The translations under genes and the position numbers were made by a program. Source: Bacteroidales bacterium (GTDB lineage Bacteria > Bacteroidota > Bacteroidia > Bacteroidales > CAIWKO01). From it: a stretch of 49,020 bases of DNA. Shown piece after piece: positions 33,577 through 42,222 of the stretch; the stretch's first letter is position 1; each line of letters opens with the position of its first letter. The notes beneath the pieces are model-generated. The model was not told the origin of the DNA and ran no database searches. It saw nothing but the letters and a program-made list of their open reading frames with translations. Where the stretch lies: positions 1-49,020 of the forward strand of contig JAGNBV010000014.1 of assembly GCA_018004645.1 (NCBI GenBank). The letters are read 5' to 3'.

Positions 33577-35451
33577 TTATTCAACGATAATTTTTTTGGT
33601 TAACCTTTCGTTGCCTGCCTGAATGGTGAAGAAATAAATTCCGGAATTCAGGTTGCTTACATTAACAACTAATTTCTGATTGCCTGATGCAAGATTACCG
33701 TATGTCTTTGTGAAAACGGTTTGCCCGACAAGGTTCGTAACGGTTAAATTAACCTTTGAACTCTTGGTCAGATTAATGTCAATATAAGAATATTCATCAG
33801 CAGGATTAGGATAGATGTTCATGGTAACAGCGGTGTTATTTTCTTTCACGCCGGCAAAATCACTTTTGGGGAATGCAATATAATAGATGTTGTTGTCGCC
33901 ATAAGCAGTTTCATCGCCTCTGACAGCCAGTCCGGCGATCGGGTCGGCCTGATAAACAATGTGCAGGTTGTCATCGCTGGTTTGTGATAATGATCCGAAA
34001 ACACATTCATCATAATCGTGTATAATGTCCAATGTCAGGTCCATTCCGTCAGCCCAAACGCCACCTTCAAGTTTTGTTGCGAATAAGTGTCTTAAAAGTT
34101 TTGTGCTGGTAGCATCGATTTTGTCTTCGCGCAATTGCGAATAGGTAACATAAACTACACTGCCATCAACAAGAATTTGCGGGAAACTGGTAGCAGATGA
34201 AAAATATTTTCCGAAAGGCAATTCGCCAGCTGGAGGGGTGGGGTAGTTGATAGTGGTGTCTCCATTATAATCCAACATGCTGCCAATCCATTGGCCAGCT
34301 GCGTATAATCCGTCAACATCGCCGAGTTGAGTAGTATCCAAAACAGGCATGTTTTCATTCCAGTAAATAAGTCCATCGGTGTAAGGATAATAAAATGATG
34401 AGTCGAGATCCTGAACTGACATATTTACTCTCATTCTGCCAAAAGCAACATGAGCTTTTCCCTGATCATCGAGTGCTACTGCGCCATATCCATCGGTGGT
34501 GCAGAATTTAGGGGTTGGCCATGCGGTTGGTGCAGGAACGGAAAAGACATTAACTTTCGTCCAGGTATCACCACCGTCGTATGATTTTTCAACAAACATA
34601 CCCATCCATCCTTCATTGACAAAGAATGCAATGGTGTCTCCCACTGGATTTGCCCATCCGTATGAATCGCCGCCGAAGCCGGCATTTACAAAACTAACAA
34701 TTGATGCCGAATCCATTCCCGGAAGAATGCGGGGGGCATCCCAGGTGGTGCCGCCGTCTGTTGATCTGATATATACCAGTGCCAGCGCGAGGCCTTCATA
34801 GTACCATACTGCAGGCGATTCTGCCTGGTCGGTGCAGGCAATTATATGGATAGTGTTGCCTGTGGTAATCATACGGGGCCAAAGCAGGGCTGTTGTACCG
34901 CCAGTGGTGGTTGGTCCTACCAGTACTGACTGTGTCCAGGCGCCGGTACCTTTTGGGTCACGTTTGTTAATTAAAAGGCCGGTACTGCCGTTATGAGAAA
35001 CTACGATTTCGCCGGTGGCTCCCAGTGGTGCGTATGAAGGCCAGCCGCTTCTGTTGGCTTCAAGGCGTGCTGAAGGAGTAGAACCCCATGCTGAACCATC
35101 GTAATAGTTGTAGCCCGAACCTCTGTCTGCAAAACTTGGTTCGGTAATGCCATAAGTAAAAGTAGCGGCAATGGTACCATCGCTGTGCAAATAAATTCTG
35201 TTAGCAACACATGCATTGGATTGCAGGTCGTAACGGGTGGTTCCGATCTGATATTCGGAAACACTTTTTGATGGAGCCGGGGCTACTGATTGGTTAACTT
35301 CTGTGCTGAAGTTCATGGTTTCGTGTGTGGCTCTTGCCGGTTTAACGGCCTTCACATTTCTGTAATCATTCGAAATGTGCGCAGGTTTCATTTGTGCGAA
35401 GGCGGAAAAGCCAATCGCCAATGTTACTGCTAAAAATAAAACTTTTTTCAT
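33577..35451 (-). CDS. T9SS-secreted beta-propeller protein with Asp-box (BNR) repeats
   Basis: This 624-aa protein has a signal peptide (cleavage near FAQ at 20). The middle contains Asp-boxes of the sialidase type, STDGGTTWDAPR and SYDGGDTWTKVN, both matching SxDxGxTW. These fold into a beta-propeller. I do not see the arginine triad of true sialidases, so glycan binding or another hydrolase role is as likely. The T9SS sorting domain is at about 545-624 (MNIYPNPADEYSYIDIN, ending RLTKKIIVE). The gene has its own promoter-like box and terminator. Confidence 0.8.
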   Translation of the reverse strand: MKKVLFLAVTLAIGFSAFAQMKPAHISNDYRNVKAVKPARATHETMNFSTEVNQSVAPAPSKSVSEYQIGTTRYDLQSNACVANRIYLHSDGTIAATFTYGITEPSFADRGSGYNYYDGSAWGSTPSARLEANRSGWPSYAPLGATGEIVVSHNGSTGLLINKRDPKGTGAWTQSVLVGPTTTGGTTALLWPRMITTGNTIHIIACTDQAESPAVWYYEGLALALVYIRSTDGGTTWDAPRILPGMDSASIVSFVNAGFGGDSYGWANPVGDTIAFFVNEGWMGMFVEKSYDGGDTWTKVNVFSVPAPTAWPTPKFCTTDGYGAVALDDQGKAHVAFGRMRVNMSVQDLDSSFYYPYTDGLIYWNENMPVLDTTQLGDVDGLYAAGQWIGSMLDYNGDTTINYPTPPAGELPFGKYFSSATSFPQILVDGSVVYVTYSQLREDKIDATSTKLLRHLFATKLEGGVWADGMDLTLDIIHDYDECVFGSLSQTSDDNLHIVYQADPIAGLAVRGDETAYGDNNIYYIAFPKSDFAGVKENNTAVTMNIYPNPADEYSYIDINLTKSSKVNLTVTNLVGQTVFTKTYGNLASGNQKLVVNVSNLNSGIYFFTIQAGNERLTKKIIVE

Positions 35452-35504
35452 AAATCTGGGTTTTGGTTAATAATTAATTTTATTTTATTGATTATTTCAG
35501 TTGA

Positions 35505-35512
35505 CAAATATA
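35505..35512 (-). promoter_or_regulatory. -7 box of the Asp-box protein gene
   Basis: On the minus strand it reads TATATTTG. The leader to ATG 35451 would be about 50 nt. No -33 TTTG is visible at normal spacing. Confidence 0.35.
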
Positions 35513-35581
35513 TAAAATTTTTTGTTTGAAGAAAAAAAACATTTTATATCTATCCCTCTGATGTCTGGAAAACTATGAAAA

Positions 35582-37636
35582 TTAGTTCATATCAGGCAGA
35601 AATGAATATTTTTTTGAGTAGTCCATCATCTGTTTGGCAAAATCTGTTGGGTATTTTAGTTTTATATCAACTATTTCATTGTTTTTCATCACGGGTACCA
35701 GCACGGGGTTGATAAACCCTGCATAAGGCGCCAGCTTGAGTTTGTCATAGCGTGTTTTCACTTCTTTGTGCAGCACCGGATCGATTTTTATGGCATATTT
35801 TTCCACCATTTCTTTGCCGGCAGTAAAGTCACCTTCGGATTTGATACGTTGAATTTCTTTGAGGAGCTCTCCGAAAAGTCCGCGAAGTTTCTGGTAATCG
35901 TTGATGACAAAAAAGGTTTTTCCTTCTTTAATCTTCTTTTCTATTACGTTGTCTTTTTCGCCTTTCTCATACACCCATTTAGCGATGAGCTGGCGGTTGC
36001 GCATATGGGCCTGTTCGATATCTTTGCTCAGTTCAATTCTGACGAGCTGTGTCATCAGTCCGTTGCGTATGTATGTGTCGTATTCTGCTTTGGCCACTTC
36101 GAGGCTGGGAACAAGGCCCAGGTCAATCATTTTCTGGTCCATGGTAAAGTATAACGCGAAAAGATCTGCACGGGCTTCTTCCAGAGCTGAATGATAGTTT
36201 TTCAAAGCTTCGGAGCTGACTCCCGGCAGCAGTTGTCCCGAACCGTGCCCAACGCATTCGTGCAGGTCGGTGTTCAGGTTGCCGGCAAGGTATCCGTATT
36301 TTTTTGCGCGTTCAATTTCTTCTCCGGAATAACAGAATTCTTCGAGGGAGCCACTGCCCATGGATGAACGGTCGTAGGAGTACATGATGTTATCCATGGT
36401 TACCGATTTCGACCCGTGCTGTTTACGTATCCAATTTGCGTTGGGCAGGTTGATGCCGATGGGCGTACTGGGATGGCAATCTCCGCCAAGTTGTACCACT
36501 GTGATTACTTTTGCTGAAACGCCCTTGACTTCTTTCTTTTTAAAACGCGGGTCAACGGGGGAGTTGTCTTCAAACCATTGTGCGTTTTGGCTGATAGTTT
36601 CTGCTCTTTTGGTGGCTTCAACATCCTTGAAGTTGACCACTGATTCCCAGGTGGCTTTCATACCTAACGGATCGCCATATACTTCTATAAAGCCATTTAC
36701 ATAATCAATGGATGAGGTCAGATCTTTTACCCACAAAACATTATAGTCATCCCAGGTTTTGAGGTCGCCGGAATTGTAATATTCAATCAGTTTTTCCAGA
36801 CCGGCTTTTTGATTTTCATTTTCAGCCACCGTTTTCGCCTGCTCCAGCCAGTACACTATTTTTTCGATAGCCTGTGAATAAAGACCACCTGTTTTATATG
36901 GTTTTTCAATAATTTTCCCTCCTTCCTTTACCAGTTTGGAATTTAATCCGTAAGATACGGGGGTTTCATTTTTGGTATCAATGATGGCTTCATAGTACTT
37001 TTCAACTTCATGTTGAGTCAAGTTCTCGTAGAAATTGCAGGCCGATGAAGCAATCAGGTCTTTGGAGGGATCAAGATTAATGCGTTTGGGATATAATCCG
37101 GCATCGAACATTACAGGGATAATCTTTTCAAGTAACTGCTCAACGGTTTCGCCCTTTTGGAGTGGGAATTTTGCATCCGGAGAGTTTTGAACCAGTTGCC
37201 TGAAATATTCCTGCGAAAACTCGGGTAAAAATTTGTCGCTTGAGTAATGGTGGTGGATGCCGTTGCAAAACCAAACACGCTTGGTGTATGTCATAAATTT
37301 ACCAAACTCCTCAGCGTTGCGATCTCCGTTGTATTTGTCAACTATAGCCTCGAGCGTGCGGCGTATAATCAAGTTGTACTTAAAATTCTGGTCATAAATA
37401 ATGTCTCTTCCGCTCAGTGCCGCCTGGCTGAGATAGTAGAGCAGCTTCTTCTGGTTTAACGACAATTCGTTGAATCCGGGAATCTGGTAGCGCAGAATTT
37501 TAACATCGGCAAACTGTTCCGTTTTGTATTTGAATGTGTCTTGTGTTTCGTCATTCTGAGCTTCTTGTTTGTTGTTGTTGCACGAAGCTGCTAATATGGT
37601 AATGGCACCCATAAATAATAGATTTCTGATTTTCAT
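35582..37636 (-). CDS. Dipeptidyl peptidase III (M49), lipoprotein
   Basis: This 684-aa lipoprotein (lipobox LAASC, Cys19) has the M49 signature HECVGH at 459-464 and EEARAD at 486-491. The two His and Glu487 bind zinc, and Glu460 is the base. DPP III removes dipeptides from the N-terminus of peptides. Family members have one to two lobes around these motifs and a length near 700 aa, as here. It is probably anchored in the outer or inner membrane, facing the periplasm or exterior, and may help feed on peptides together with the oligopeptide-binding lipoprotein. Confidence 0.93.
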   Translation of the reverse strand: MKIRNLLFMGAITILAASCNNNKQEAQNDETQDTFKYKTEQFADVKILRYQIPGFNELSLNQKKLLYYLSQAALSGRDIIYDQNFKYNLIIRRTLEAIVDKYNGDRNAEEFGKFMTYTKRVWFCNGIHHHYSSDKFLPEFSQEYFRQLVQNSPDAKFPLQKGETVEQLLEKIIPVMFDAGLYPKRINLDPSKDLIASSACNFYENLTQHEVEKYYEAIIDTKNETPVSYGLNSKLVKEGGKIIEKPYKTGGLYSQAIEKIVYWLEQAKTVAENENQKAGLEKLIEYYNSGDLKTWDDYNVLWVKDLTSSIDYVNGFIEVYGDPLGMKATWESVVNFKDVEATKRAETISQNAQWFEDNSPVDPRFKKKEVKGVSAKVITVVQLGGDCHPSTPIGINLPNANWIRKQHGSKSVTMDNIMYSYDRSSMGSGSLEEFCYSGEEIERAKKYGYLAGNLNTDLHECVGHGSGQLLPGVSSEALKNYHSALEEARADLFALYFTMDQKMIDLGLVPSLEVAKAEYDTYIRNGLMTQLVRIELSKDIEQAHMRNRQLIAKWVYEKGEKDNVIEKKIKEGKTFFVINDYQKLRGLFGELLKEIQRIKSEGDFTAGKEMVEKYAIKIDPVLHKEVKTRYDKLKLAPYAGFINPVLVPVMKNNEIVDIKLKYPTDFAKQMMDYSKKYSFLPDMN

Positions 37637-37659
37637 AGCCTTGAGTTAATATTTTAGGA

Positions 37660-37690
37660 CAAACTTATGGAAAAAAAATTTCGCCTACAA
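37660..37690 (-). promoter_or_regulatory. Bacteroidota promoter of the DPP III gene
   Basis: On the minus strand, TTG at 37690-37688 and TAAGTTTG at 37667-37660 are 20 bp apart, the usual spacing. The leader to ATG 37636 would be about 17 nt. Confidence 0.55.
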
Positions 37691-37793
37691 GCGGGTATCA
37701 ACTTTTAACAATAATTTAGTATGGATACAGGTGTACAATTACCAGGCTGGTCAATTATGGCACAAAGAGAAGGAGTTTATTGGAACTTTTTTA

Positions 37794-38780
37794 TCAATAC
37801 GGATCGGGCCTTCCTATGGGTTTGCCGGTTTCCCACATTTTTTCTGTTTCTTCCAGCTGTTTTTTATGCTCCTTGGAGATTTCTTTGTTTTCCAAACGGC
37901 TCAGGTCGGGTTGCCCGGCGTTTACCCAGGCTGTGAACCATAGGCTTGCAACAGCATAAACCGCCCTGCGCATACGCCTTTCCACCTGATTATTGGTGCG
38001 TTTGTTAAATTCGTCGCAATATTCTTTTGAAAATTGTTTTTTTATTACCGTGCCTTTTTCATCGTAAACAAAAATTCTGTCCTGCGGATAGTTTAGACGC
38101 AAATCGGTCTCAACAGCAAAAATCGTGTCCACGCAGGCATGGCTTTCTTCCACCAATTGCCAGATAAACTCGTAGGGCTTATCAATGTATTCAGCACGTC
38201 CAACCAGGAAGTTGAAGTTGTCGCTGTATAGTTCGGGCAGGCGTGTTTCCCAGAATGCGTGAACTCCTTTTTGCTCAAGGATTTTACCGTCATAATATGT
38301 ACTGGTGTGCAGAGGTGTGCACGCATCGGCAATATAGTGTCCAAGGTTTGCCGCGTTGAAAAGGATTCTGTCGAGATCTTCATCTTTGAAAGCCAGTATA
38401 AGGTTGTACACCATTTTGCTGGTCCACCAGGGATTGATGCCATTGGCCCTCAGGGTATCTTCAGTAAATTTTTCAATGGCTGCTTTCCAGAATTTTGGAA
38501 TATCCGACAAAGAACTGTCGCCATATAATTCAACATCAATATAGTGTTTTTCCGCTTCTCCAACCACTCCCCGCGAACGTTTGTCGGGATCAGTAGCGTG
38601 TTCAATAATGTAGTCTATATGTTTTTTGAAAAAACCGATCATCTCGGGCGGAAGAGCAAAAACCGCCATACGGTTGATTTTTTTGTGGGCATAAAATCCA
38701 AAAGAGAATGATTTCGTGGGAAGGCCTGCAAACAATAAAAAGGCGATGATTATTGTGATGATTTTTGTGTGTTGTTTCAT
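37794..38780 (-). CDS. Secreted zinc-dependent phospholipase C / S1-P1-like nuclease superfamily
   Basis: From ATG 38780 the protein has 328 aa. The signal peptide runs to about residue 26. The metal ligands expected for the zinc-dependent phospholipase C / S1-P1 fold are visible in order: His32 (FYAHKKIN), His61 and Asp64 (HATDPD), His79 (EAEKHYID), His148/Asp152 (LGHYIADACTPLH), His158 and His174 (GVHAFWE). Either phosphodiester or phospholipid cleavage outside the cytoplasm is likely; I cannot choose between them. Its ATG overlaps the stop of comB in an ATGA, which suggests coupling. A TTG at 38786 would add two residues. Confidence 0.8.
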   Translation of the reverse strand: MKQHTKIITIIIAFLLFAGLPTKSFSFGFYAHKKINRMAVFALPPEMIGFFKKHIDYIIEHATDPDKRSRGVVGEAEKHYIDVELYGDSSLSDIPKFWKAAIEKFTEDTLRANGINPWWTSKMVYNLILAFKDEDLDRILFNAANLGHYIADACTPLHTSTYYDGKILEQKGVHAFWETRLPELYSDNFNFLVGRAEYIDKPYEFIWQLVEESHACVDTIFAVETDLRLNYPQDRIFVYDEKGTVIKKQFSKEYCDEFNKRTNNQVERRMRRAVYAVASLWFTAWVNAGQPDLSRLENKEISKEHKKQLEETEKMWETGKPIGRPDPY

Positions 38781-39502
38781 ATGCAAACAATGGTGTTTTT
38801 TTGGAGAAAGGGTACTTTGTCTGTTGTGTCAAAGGTATGACAATATTTTATATCATCAACAAAACCTAAGTCGATAAGGCGTTTGTAATGTGTGCCTTTT
38901 TTTATATAGCACAGCAGGTTGTTTTTTGCCTGATTCCATAGATCCAATGCGGCCATTGCAGCATCGTCGCAAAGGCGGAATTTTTTTTCATCAATAAGTT
39001 TGCTGCACAAAGCCCCTGCAAACAGGGTGTCTTCAAGGCTGAAGTTATTGTTCCACCCCGAACATAATAATACGGTGTCCTTATTATTTTTTTCGAGAAA
39101 GGCTGCCACTGCTGAAAAATTGAGATAGGAGCCAAAGATAAGCCGCCTGGCCTGTGCTGCGGCACAAACGGCTTTGGTGCCATTAGTGGTGCAAAAAATC
39201 ATGGATTTACCTTTTAGATCAATAGCCATCAAACTCAAAGGAGAATTGCCGTAATCGGCAAAAGCTAAGGTTTTGCCGTTGTGTTCGCCGGCAACGATAT
39301 GGCCTGATTTTTTATATTTCAGGGCCTCTTCCTCCGTGGCAACCGGAATAATCTCTGCAACACCCCGGGCAAAAGCCGTGCAGATGGTAGAAGTGGCACG
39401 AAGGATGTCTATAAGGACCACATTTTTTTTTGTAATATCAAAATGATTGGTCAGGGCGGGAGAGAAGCAGACTTCGATATTTCTTTCAGAATGACAAGGC
39501 AT
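38777..39502 (-). CDS. comB: 2-phosphosulfolactate phosphatase-like protein (ComB family)
   Basis: This 241-aa protein has the conserved blocks of ComB: IDILRATSTICTAF (31-44), GEHNGK (72-77), YGNSPLSL (84-91) and FCTTNGTKA (103-111). In methanogens ComB removes phosphate from 2-phosphosulfolactate in coenzyme M synthesis. Many bacteria that lack coenzyme M keep comB, perhaps for sulfolactate metabolism; no other gene of that route is nearby. Its 3' end overlaps the phospholipase gene. Residue blocks are intact, so activity on a phospho-acid is plausible. Confidence 0.88.
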   Translation of the reverse strand: MPCHSERNIEVCFSPALTNHFDITKKNVVLIDILRATSTICTAFARGVAEIIPVATEEEALKYKKSGHIVAGEHNGKTLAFADYGNSPLSLMAIDLKGKSMIFCTTNGTKAVCAAAQARRLIFGSYLNFSAVAAFLEKNNKDTVLLCSGWNNNFSLEDTLFAGALCSKLIDEKKFRLCDDAAMAALDLWNQAKNNLLCYIKKGTHYKRLIDLGFVDDIKYCHTFDTTDKVPFLQKNTIVCI

Positions 39503-39524
39503 TATGTTGGTCTTTTCAGTGTAA

Positions 39525-39532
39525 CAAAATTA
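39525..39532 (-). promoter_or_regulatory. -7 box of the comB operon
   Basis: On the minus strand it reads TAATTTTG, a TAnnTTTG match 22 nt before ATG 39502. Confidence 0.45.
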
Positions 39533-39561
39533 CAAAAAAATGTGAGAGGGGAAGGCTAAAT

Positions 39562-39733
39562 AAATACCATTCGGGATTCCAGGTAAAATTGCAATTTTGC
39601 CACAAATATTTTCAACCCTGTAAAAATTTGAAAACAACAAATTTTTGAGGAATACAAAAAAATCTCTGGCCTGAAAAATGCAAAAACAGTGTTCATATCT
39701 GTACCATATGACGGTACCAGTATCTGTGTAAAA
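39562..39733 (+). pseudogene. Decayed copy of the agmatinase promoter and first 36 codons
   Basis: This stretch aligns over its full length with 41296-41470, that is, the speB promoter plus its first 36 codons, at about four matches in five by eye with about three net indels. Shared landmarks: ATACCATTCG, TAAAATTG, ACAACAAATTTT..GAGGAATAC, CCTGAAAAATGC and GGTACCAGTA. The -7 box TAATTTTG has become CAATTTTG and the ATG has become TTG. Codon 7 GGA is now TGA, and a lost base shifts the frame further on. It cannot code. Weak similarity may extend left to about 39533. It ends 20 bp before the stop of the LamG gene. Confidence 0.85.
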
Positions 39734-39753
39734 TTGTCATTGTGTTATAATAC

Positions 39754-40752
39754 TTACTCTTTCACAAATTTCTTTATAACAACTCCTTCTGCGGTGGTAA
39801 GTTTGATAAAATATATACCTTTTGCAATACCGCCTAAATCAATTTGCGTTTTTTTCTGAATGATTGGTTGTTGAATTAAAATTTGACCATGAATATTCAA
39901 TACAGAAATGATGTCGTTTTTTTCGAATGTTGGAAGCTCTATGTTTATAAAATAAGTAGCTGGGTTGGGCAATATTTTTATGCCATTTTCATTAATTGTC
40001 TGAGAAATCCCACTCGTATTCTCCTGATATAAGTCTAAAATTTCCTTTTGATTTAATCCGATATTATAAATTCTAACGTCATCAATATCACCATTGAAAG
40101 CGCCCCTGATAGTACTTCCTGAATTTTGATGCCTTCCAAAATCCACATAATCAATATCCGTTATAAAGTCACCTGTCTGCGTAAAAGGTGTTTTACCTAC
40201 CTCTTGTCCATCTATATATAATCTCATTGTATCACTTGCATCCAATACTCCGGCATAGTGGTGCCAGGCACCATAGCCTTTTGATAGCGTTGATATCGTG
40301 CCATCAGAAGCCAACGAATTATTACTGCTTCTGATAATAAACAGCGAATGCCCGGTATGATCTTCAGGCATCAGTAGAATTGTCGATTTTGCTGTAGCTG
40401 TTGCATTATCACAACGCTGTTCAAATATGTTATTCTGTCCTAAATTGCCTCCACCAGGCCCATCCATTATCGCCCAGGCAGAAATAGTAAAGGAATTAGA
40501 ATTTATAATTGGTAAATTATTATTTAATACGATATAAGCTAACAATCCATCAAAATGATATGCACTATAAGGATTCCCAAATCGATCAATTGTCAAACTT
40601 GCTCCATTATTTACTCCATTATATCCATTGCCACTCATATCATTAGTATTTCCTGAAAAAGGCCAATATCCAATAAGTCCTGTGGTGGGAATTTGAGCAA
40701 TAGCTGTTATGCTGAGCATTAAAGCAATAAAAAATAAGTAATTTTTTTTCAT
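39754..40752 (-). CDS. T9SS-secreted LamG-domain protein
   Basis: The 332-aa protein has a signal peptide (cleavage near IAQ, 18-20). Right after it is a LamG / concanavalin-like jelly roll (about 25-235) with YWPFSGNTNDMSGNGYNG at the start, HHYAGVLDASDTMRLYIDGQ and GDIDDVRIYNIGLNQKEI at its end, typical of LamG_3. The sorting domain follows at about 255-332 (KILPNPATYFINIELP, ending VVIKKFVKE). LamG domains usually bind glycans or proteins. The gene sits between the speB relic and the intact speB and may have arrived as an insert. Its base composition appears AT-richer than flanking genes. Confidence 0.85.
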   Translation of the reverse strand: MKKNYLFFIALMLSITAIAQIPTTGLIGYWPFSGNTNDMSGNGYNGVNNGASLTIDRFGNPYSAYHFDGLLAYIVLNNNLPIINSNSFTISAWAIMDGPGGGNLGQNNIFEQRCDNATATAKSTILLMPEDHTGHSLFIIRSSNNSLASDGTISTLSKGYGAWHHYAGVLDASDTMRLYIDGQEVGKTPFTQTGDFITDIDYVDFGRHQNSGSTIRGAFNGDIDDVRIYNIGLNQKEILDLYQENTSGISQTINENGIKILPNPATYFINIELPTFEKNDIISVLNIHGQILIQQPIIQKKTQIDLGGIAKGIYFIKLTTAEGVVIKKFVKE

Positions 40753-41325
40753 AATGTTAGTTGTTTTCTGATTTAGGTTCCCGAATTTTTAAATCACATA
40801 TTAATAAAAAGTATAAATAAAAACATATCCGCATAAGAGATGCTGAGTCGCCTTTAGTCGTAAACAAGTTCAGCCAGGGTTTTTGCGTGAGCGCATCACT
40901 TATGATTGGTGCGGTTTTATGAAACCTATCAGTTTAGGGCATCTCTAAAAACTTCAAATTTCTTCGTTCGTCTTCGTTCTTTAAAACCTCATGTGCGCTC
41001 AGTACACCGTGGTTTTCAGAACTTCGACTGCCTCGAACTTTTTTGTTTTTAAAGGCCGCCCGATTAAGATTATTAGAGATGCCCTTTACTAGTGCACAAC
41101 AATAACTAAGGCTTTTTCATAAAGTTCTTATATTGAAAAGAACGGAGGAATGTTATTCCGCATAATATTCCATTGCAAATATAGCAAAATACTATTGCTT
41201 TAATATATCGTTAAGCATATTGAACATATGTTATATTTATTGATTGCAAATAATTTAGAAACACAGATAAACCTCAAAAAAAGTGTTAGTCAAAAAAATA
41301 CCATTCGAAATTCCAGCTAAAATTG
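40753..41325. other. Upstream region holding the MITE and speB leader
   Basis: No gene is supported in this interval. It contains the MITE-like element at 40937-41084, described separately. From about 41100 to 41325 it is AT-rich. An imperfect CGGAGGAATGTTATTCCG hairpin lies near 41143-41160. From 41296 it becomes the promoter region shared with the relic at 39562. Confidence 0.4.
40937..41084. mobile_element. MITE-like element, 148 bp, TSD TTTA
   Basis: Perfect 12-bp terminal inverted repeats GGGCATCTCTAA (40937-40948) and TTAGAGATGCCC (41073-41084) flank 124 bp without coding capacity. TTTA is repeated directly at 40933-40936 and 41085-41088, as expected for a 4-bp target duplication. Ends of this general kind and target size occur in IS5-like families, but I do not identify the parent element. 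Confidence 0.75.
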
Positions 41326-41333
41326 TAATTTTG
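41326..41333 (+). promoter_or_regulatory. -7 box (TAATTTTG) of the speB operon
   Basis: An exact TAnnTTTG match, 29 nt before ATG 41363. In the decayed copy upstream the first base is changed (CAATTTTG). Confidence 0.5.
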
Positions 41334-41362
41334 TATACAAATATTTCCTACCCTGCAAGCAT

Positions 41363-42217
41363 ATGAAAGCAACAAATTTTGGAGGAATACCAAAAAAATT
41401 CTCTGACCTGAAAAATGCCAGAATAGTGGTTATGCCTGTTCCCTACGATGGTACCAGTACCTGGATAAAAGGTGCCGATAAAGGCCCTGATGCTATCCTT
41501 GAAGCTTCTGCCAATATGGAATTGTATGATATTGAAACCGACAGCGAAGTATATAAACAGGGAATTTATACCAGTAAACCCGTTATGGAGAAGTCAAGTC
41601 CTGAAAAAATGACCGCCGCCGTTTATAAAAATGCAATGAAATATGTTACGGAGGGGAAAATGCTTGTAACTATTGGTGGTGAGCATTCGGTAAGTGTTGG
41701 CGCTATTCAGGCATATGCGGAGACCTACGATAAACTAACAGTACTTCAGTTTGATGCACATTCGGATATGCGTCCCGAATATGAAGGTAGTCTTTATAAT
41801 CACGCTTGTGCAATGGCACGCGCCATTGAGTTCTGCCCCGTGGTTCAGGTGGGTATCAGAAGTATGGATGTGGAAGAAAAAAAGTATATCACTAAAAGCC
41901 GGGTGTTTTTTGCCGAAGAACGAATGAAAAACCCCGGATGGATGGACAAAGCAGTGAATCTTCTTTCGGAAAATGTTTACATTACGATCGACCTCGATGT
42001 GTTCGATCCTTCCATCATGCCTTCCACTGGCACTCCCGAGCCGGGCGGACTGTTCTGGTACGAGGTGCTTGAAATGATTCGCAAAGTGAATAAAAAATGC
42101 AATATTGTTGGTTTTGATGTGGTGGAACTTTGTCCCAATAAGATTGACAAAGCCCCTGATTTTCTTGCGTCGAAACTTATATACAAAATTTTGAGTTATA
42201 AATTCAATAAAAAATAA
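41363..42217 (+). CDS. speB: Agmatinase / ureohydrolase family protein
   Basis: The 284-aa protein shows the ureohydrolase motifs GGEHSVSVG (105-113, His108), FDAHSDMR (130-137) and DLDVFDPSIMPSTGTPEPGG (210-229). These give the dimanganese ligands His108, Asp131, His133, Asp135, Asp210 and Asp212. Agmatinase turns agmatine into putrescine and urea. Other ureohydrolases (arginase, guanidinobutyrase) share these motifs; agmatinase is favoured by the neighbouring polyamine-type gene 5 bp downstream. A damaged copy of its start lies 1.7 kb upstream. Confidence 0.88.
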   Translation: MKATNFGGIPKKFSDLKNARIVVMPVPYDGTSTWIKGADKGPDAILEASANMELYDIETDSEVYKQGIYTSKPVMEKSSPEKMTAAVYKNAMKYVTEGKMLVTIGGEHSVSVGAIQAYAETYDKLTVLQFDAHSDMRPEYEGSLYNHACAMARAIEFCPVVQVGIRSMDVEEKKYITKSRVFFAEERMKNPGWMDKAVNLLSENVYITIDLDVFDPSIMPSTGTPEPGGLFWYEVLEMIRKVNKKCNIVGFDVVELCPNKIDKAPDFLASKLIYKILSYKFNKK

Positions 42218-42222
42218 TTACC

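Noticed and set aside
33577..35451. Sialidase
   Set aside because: Two Asp-boxes are present, but no arginine triad or Tyr/Glu nucleophile pair could be identified by eye.
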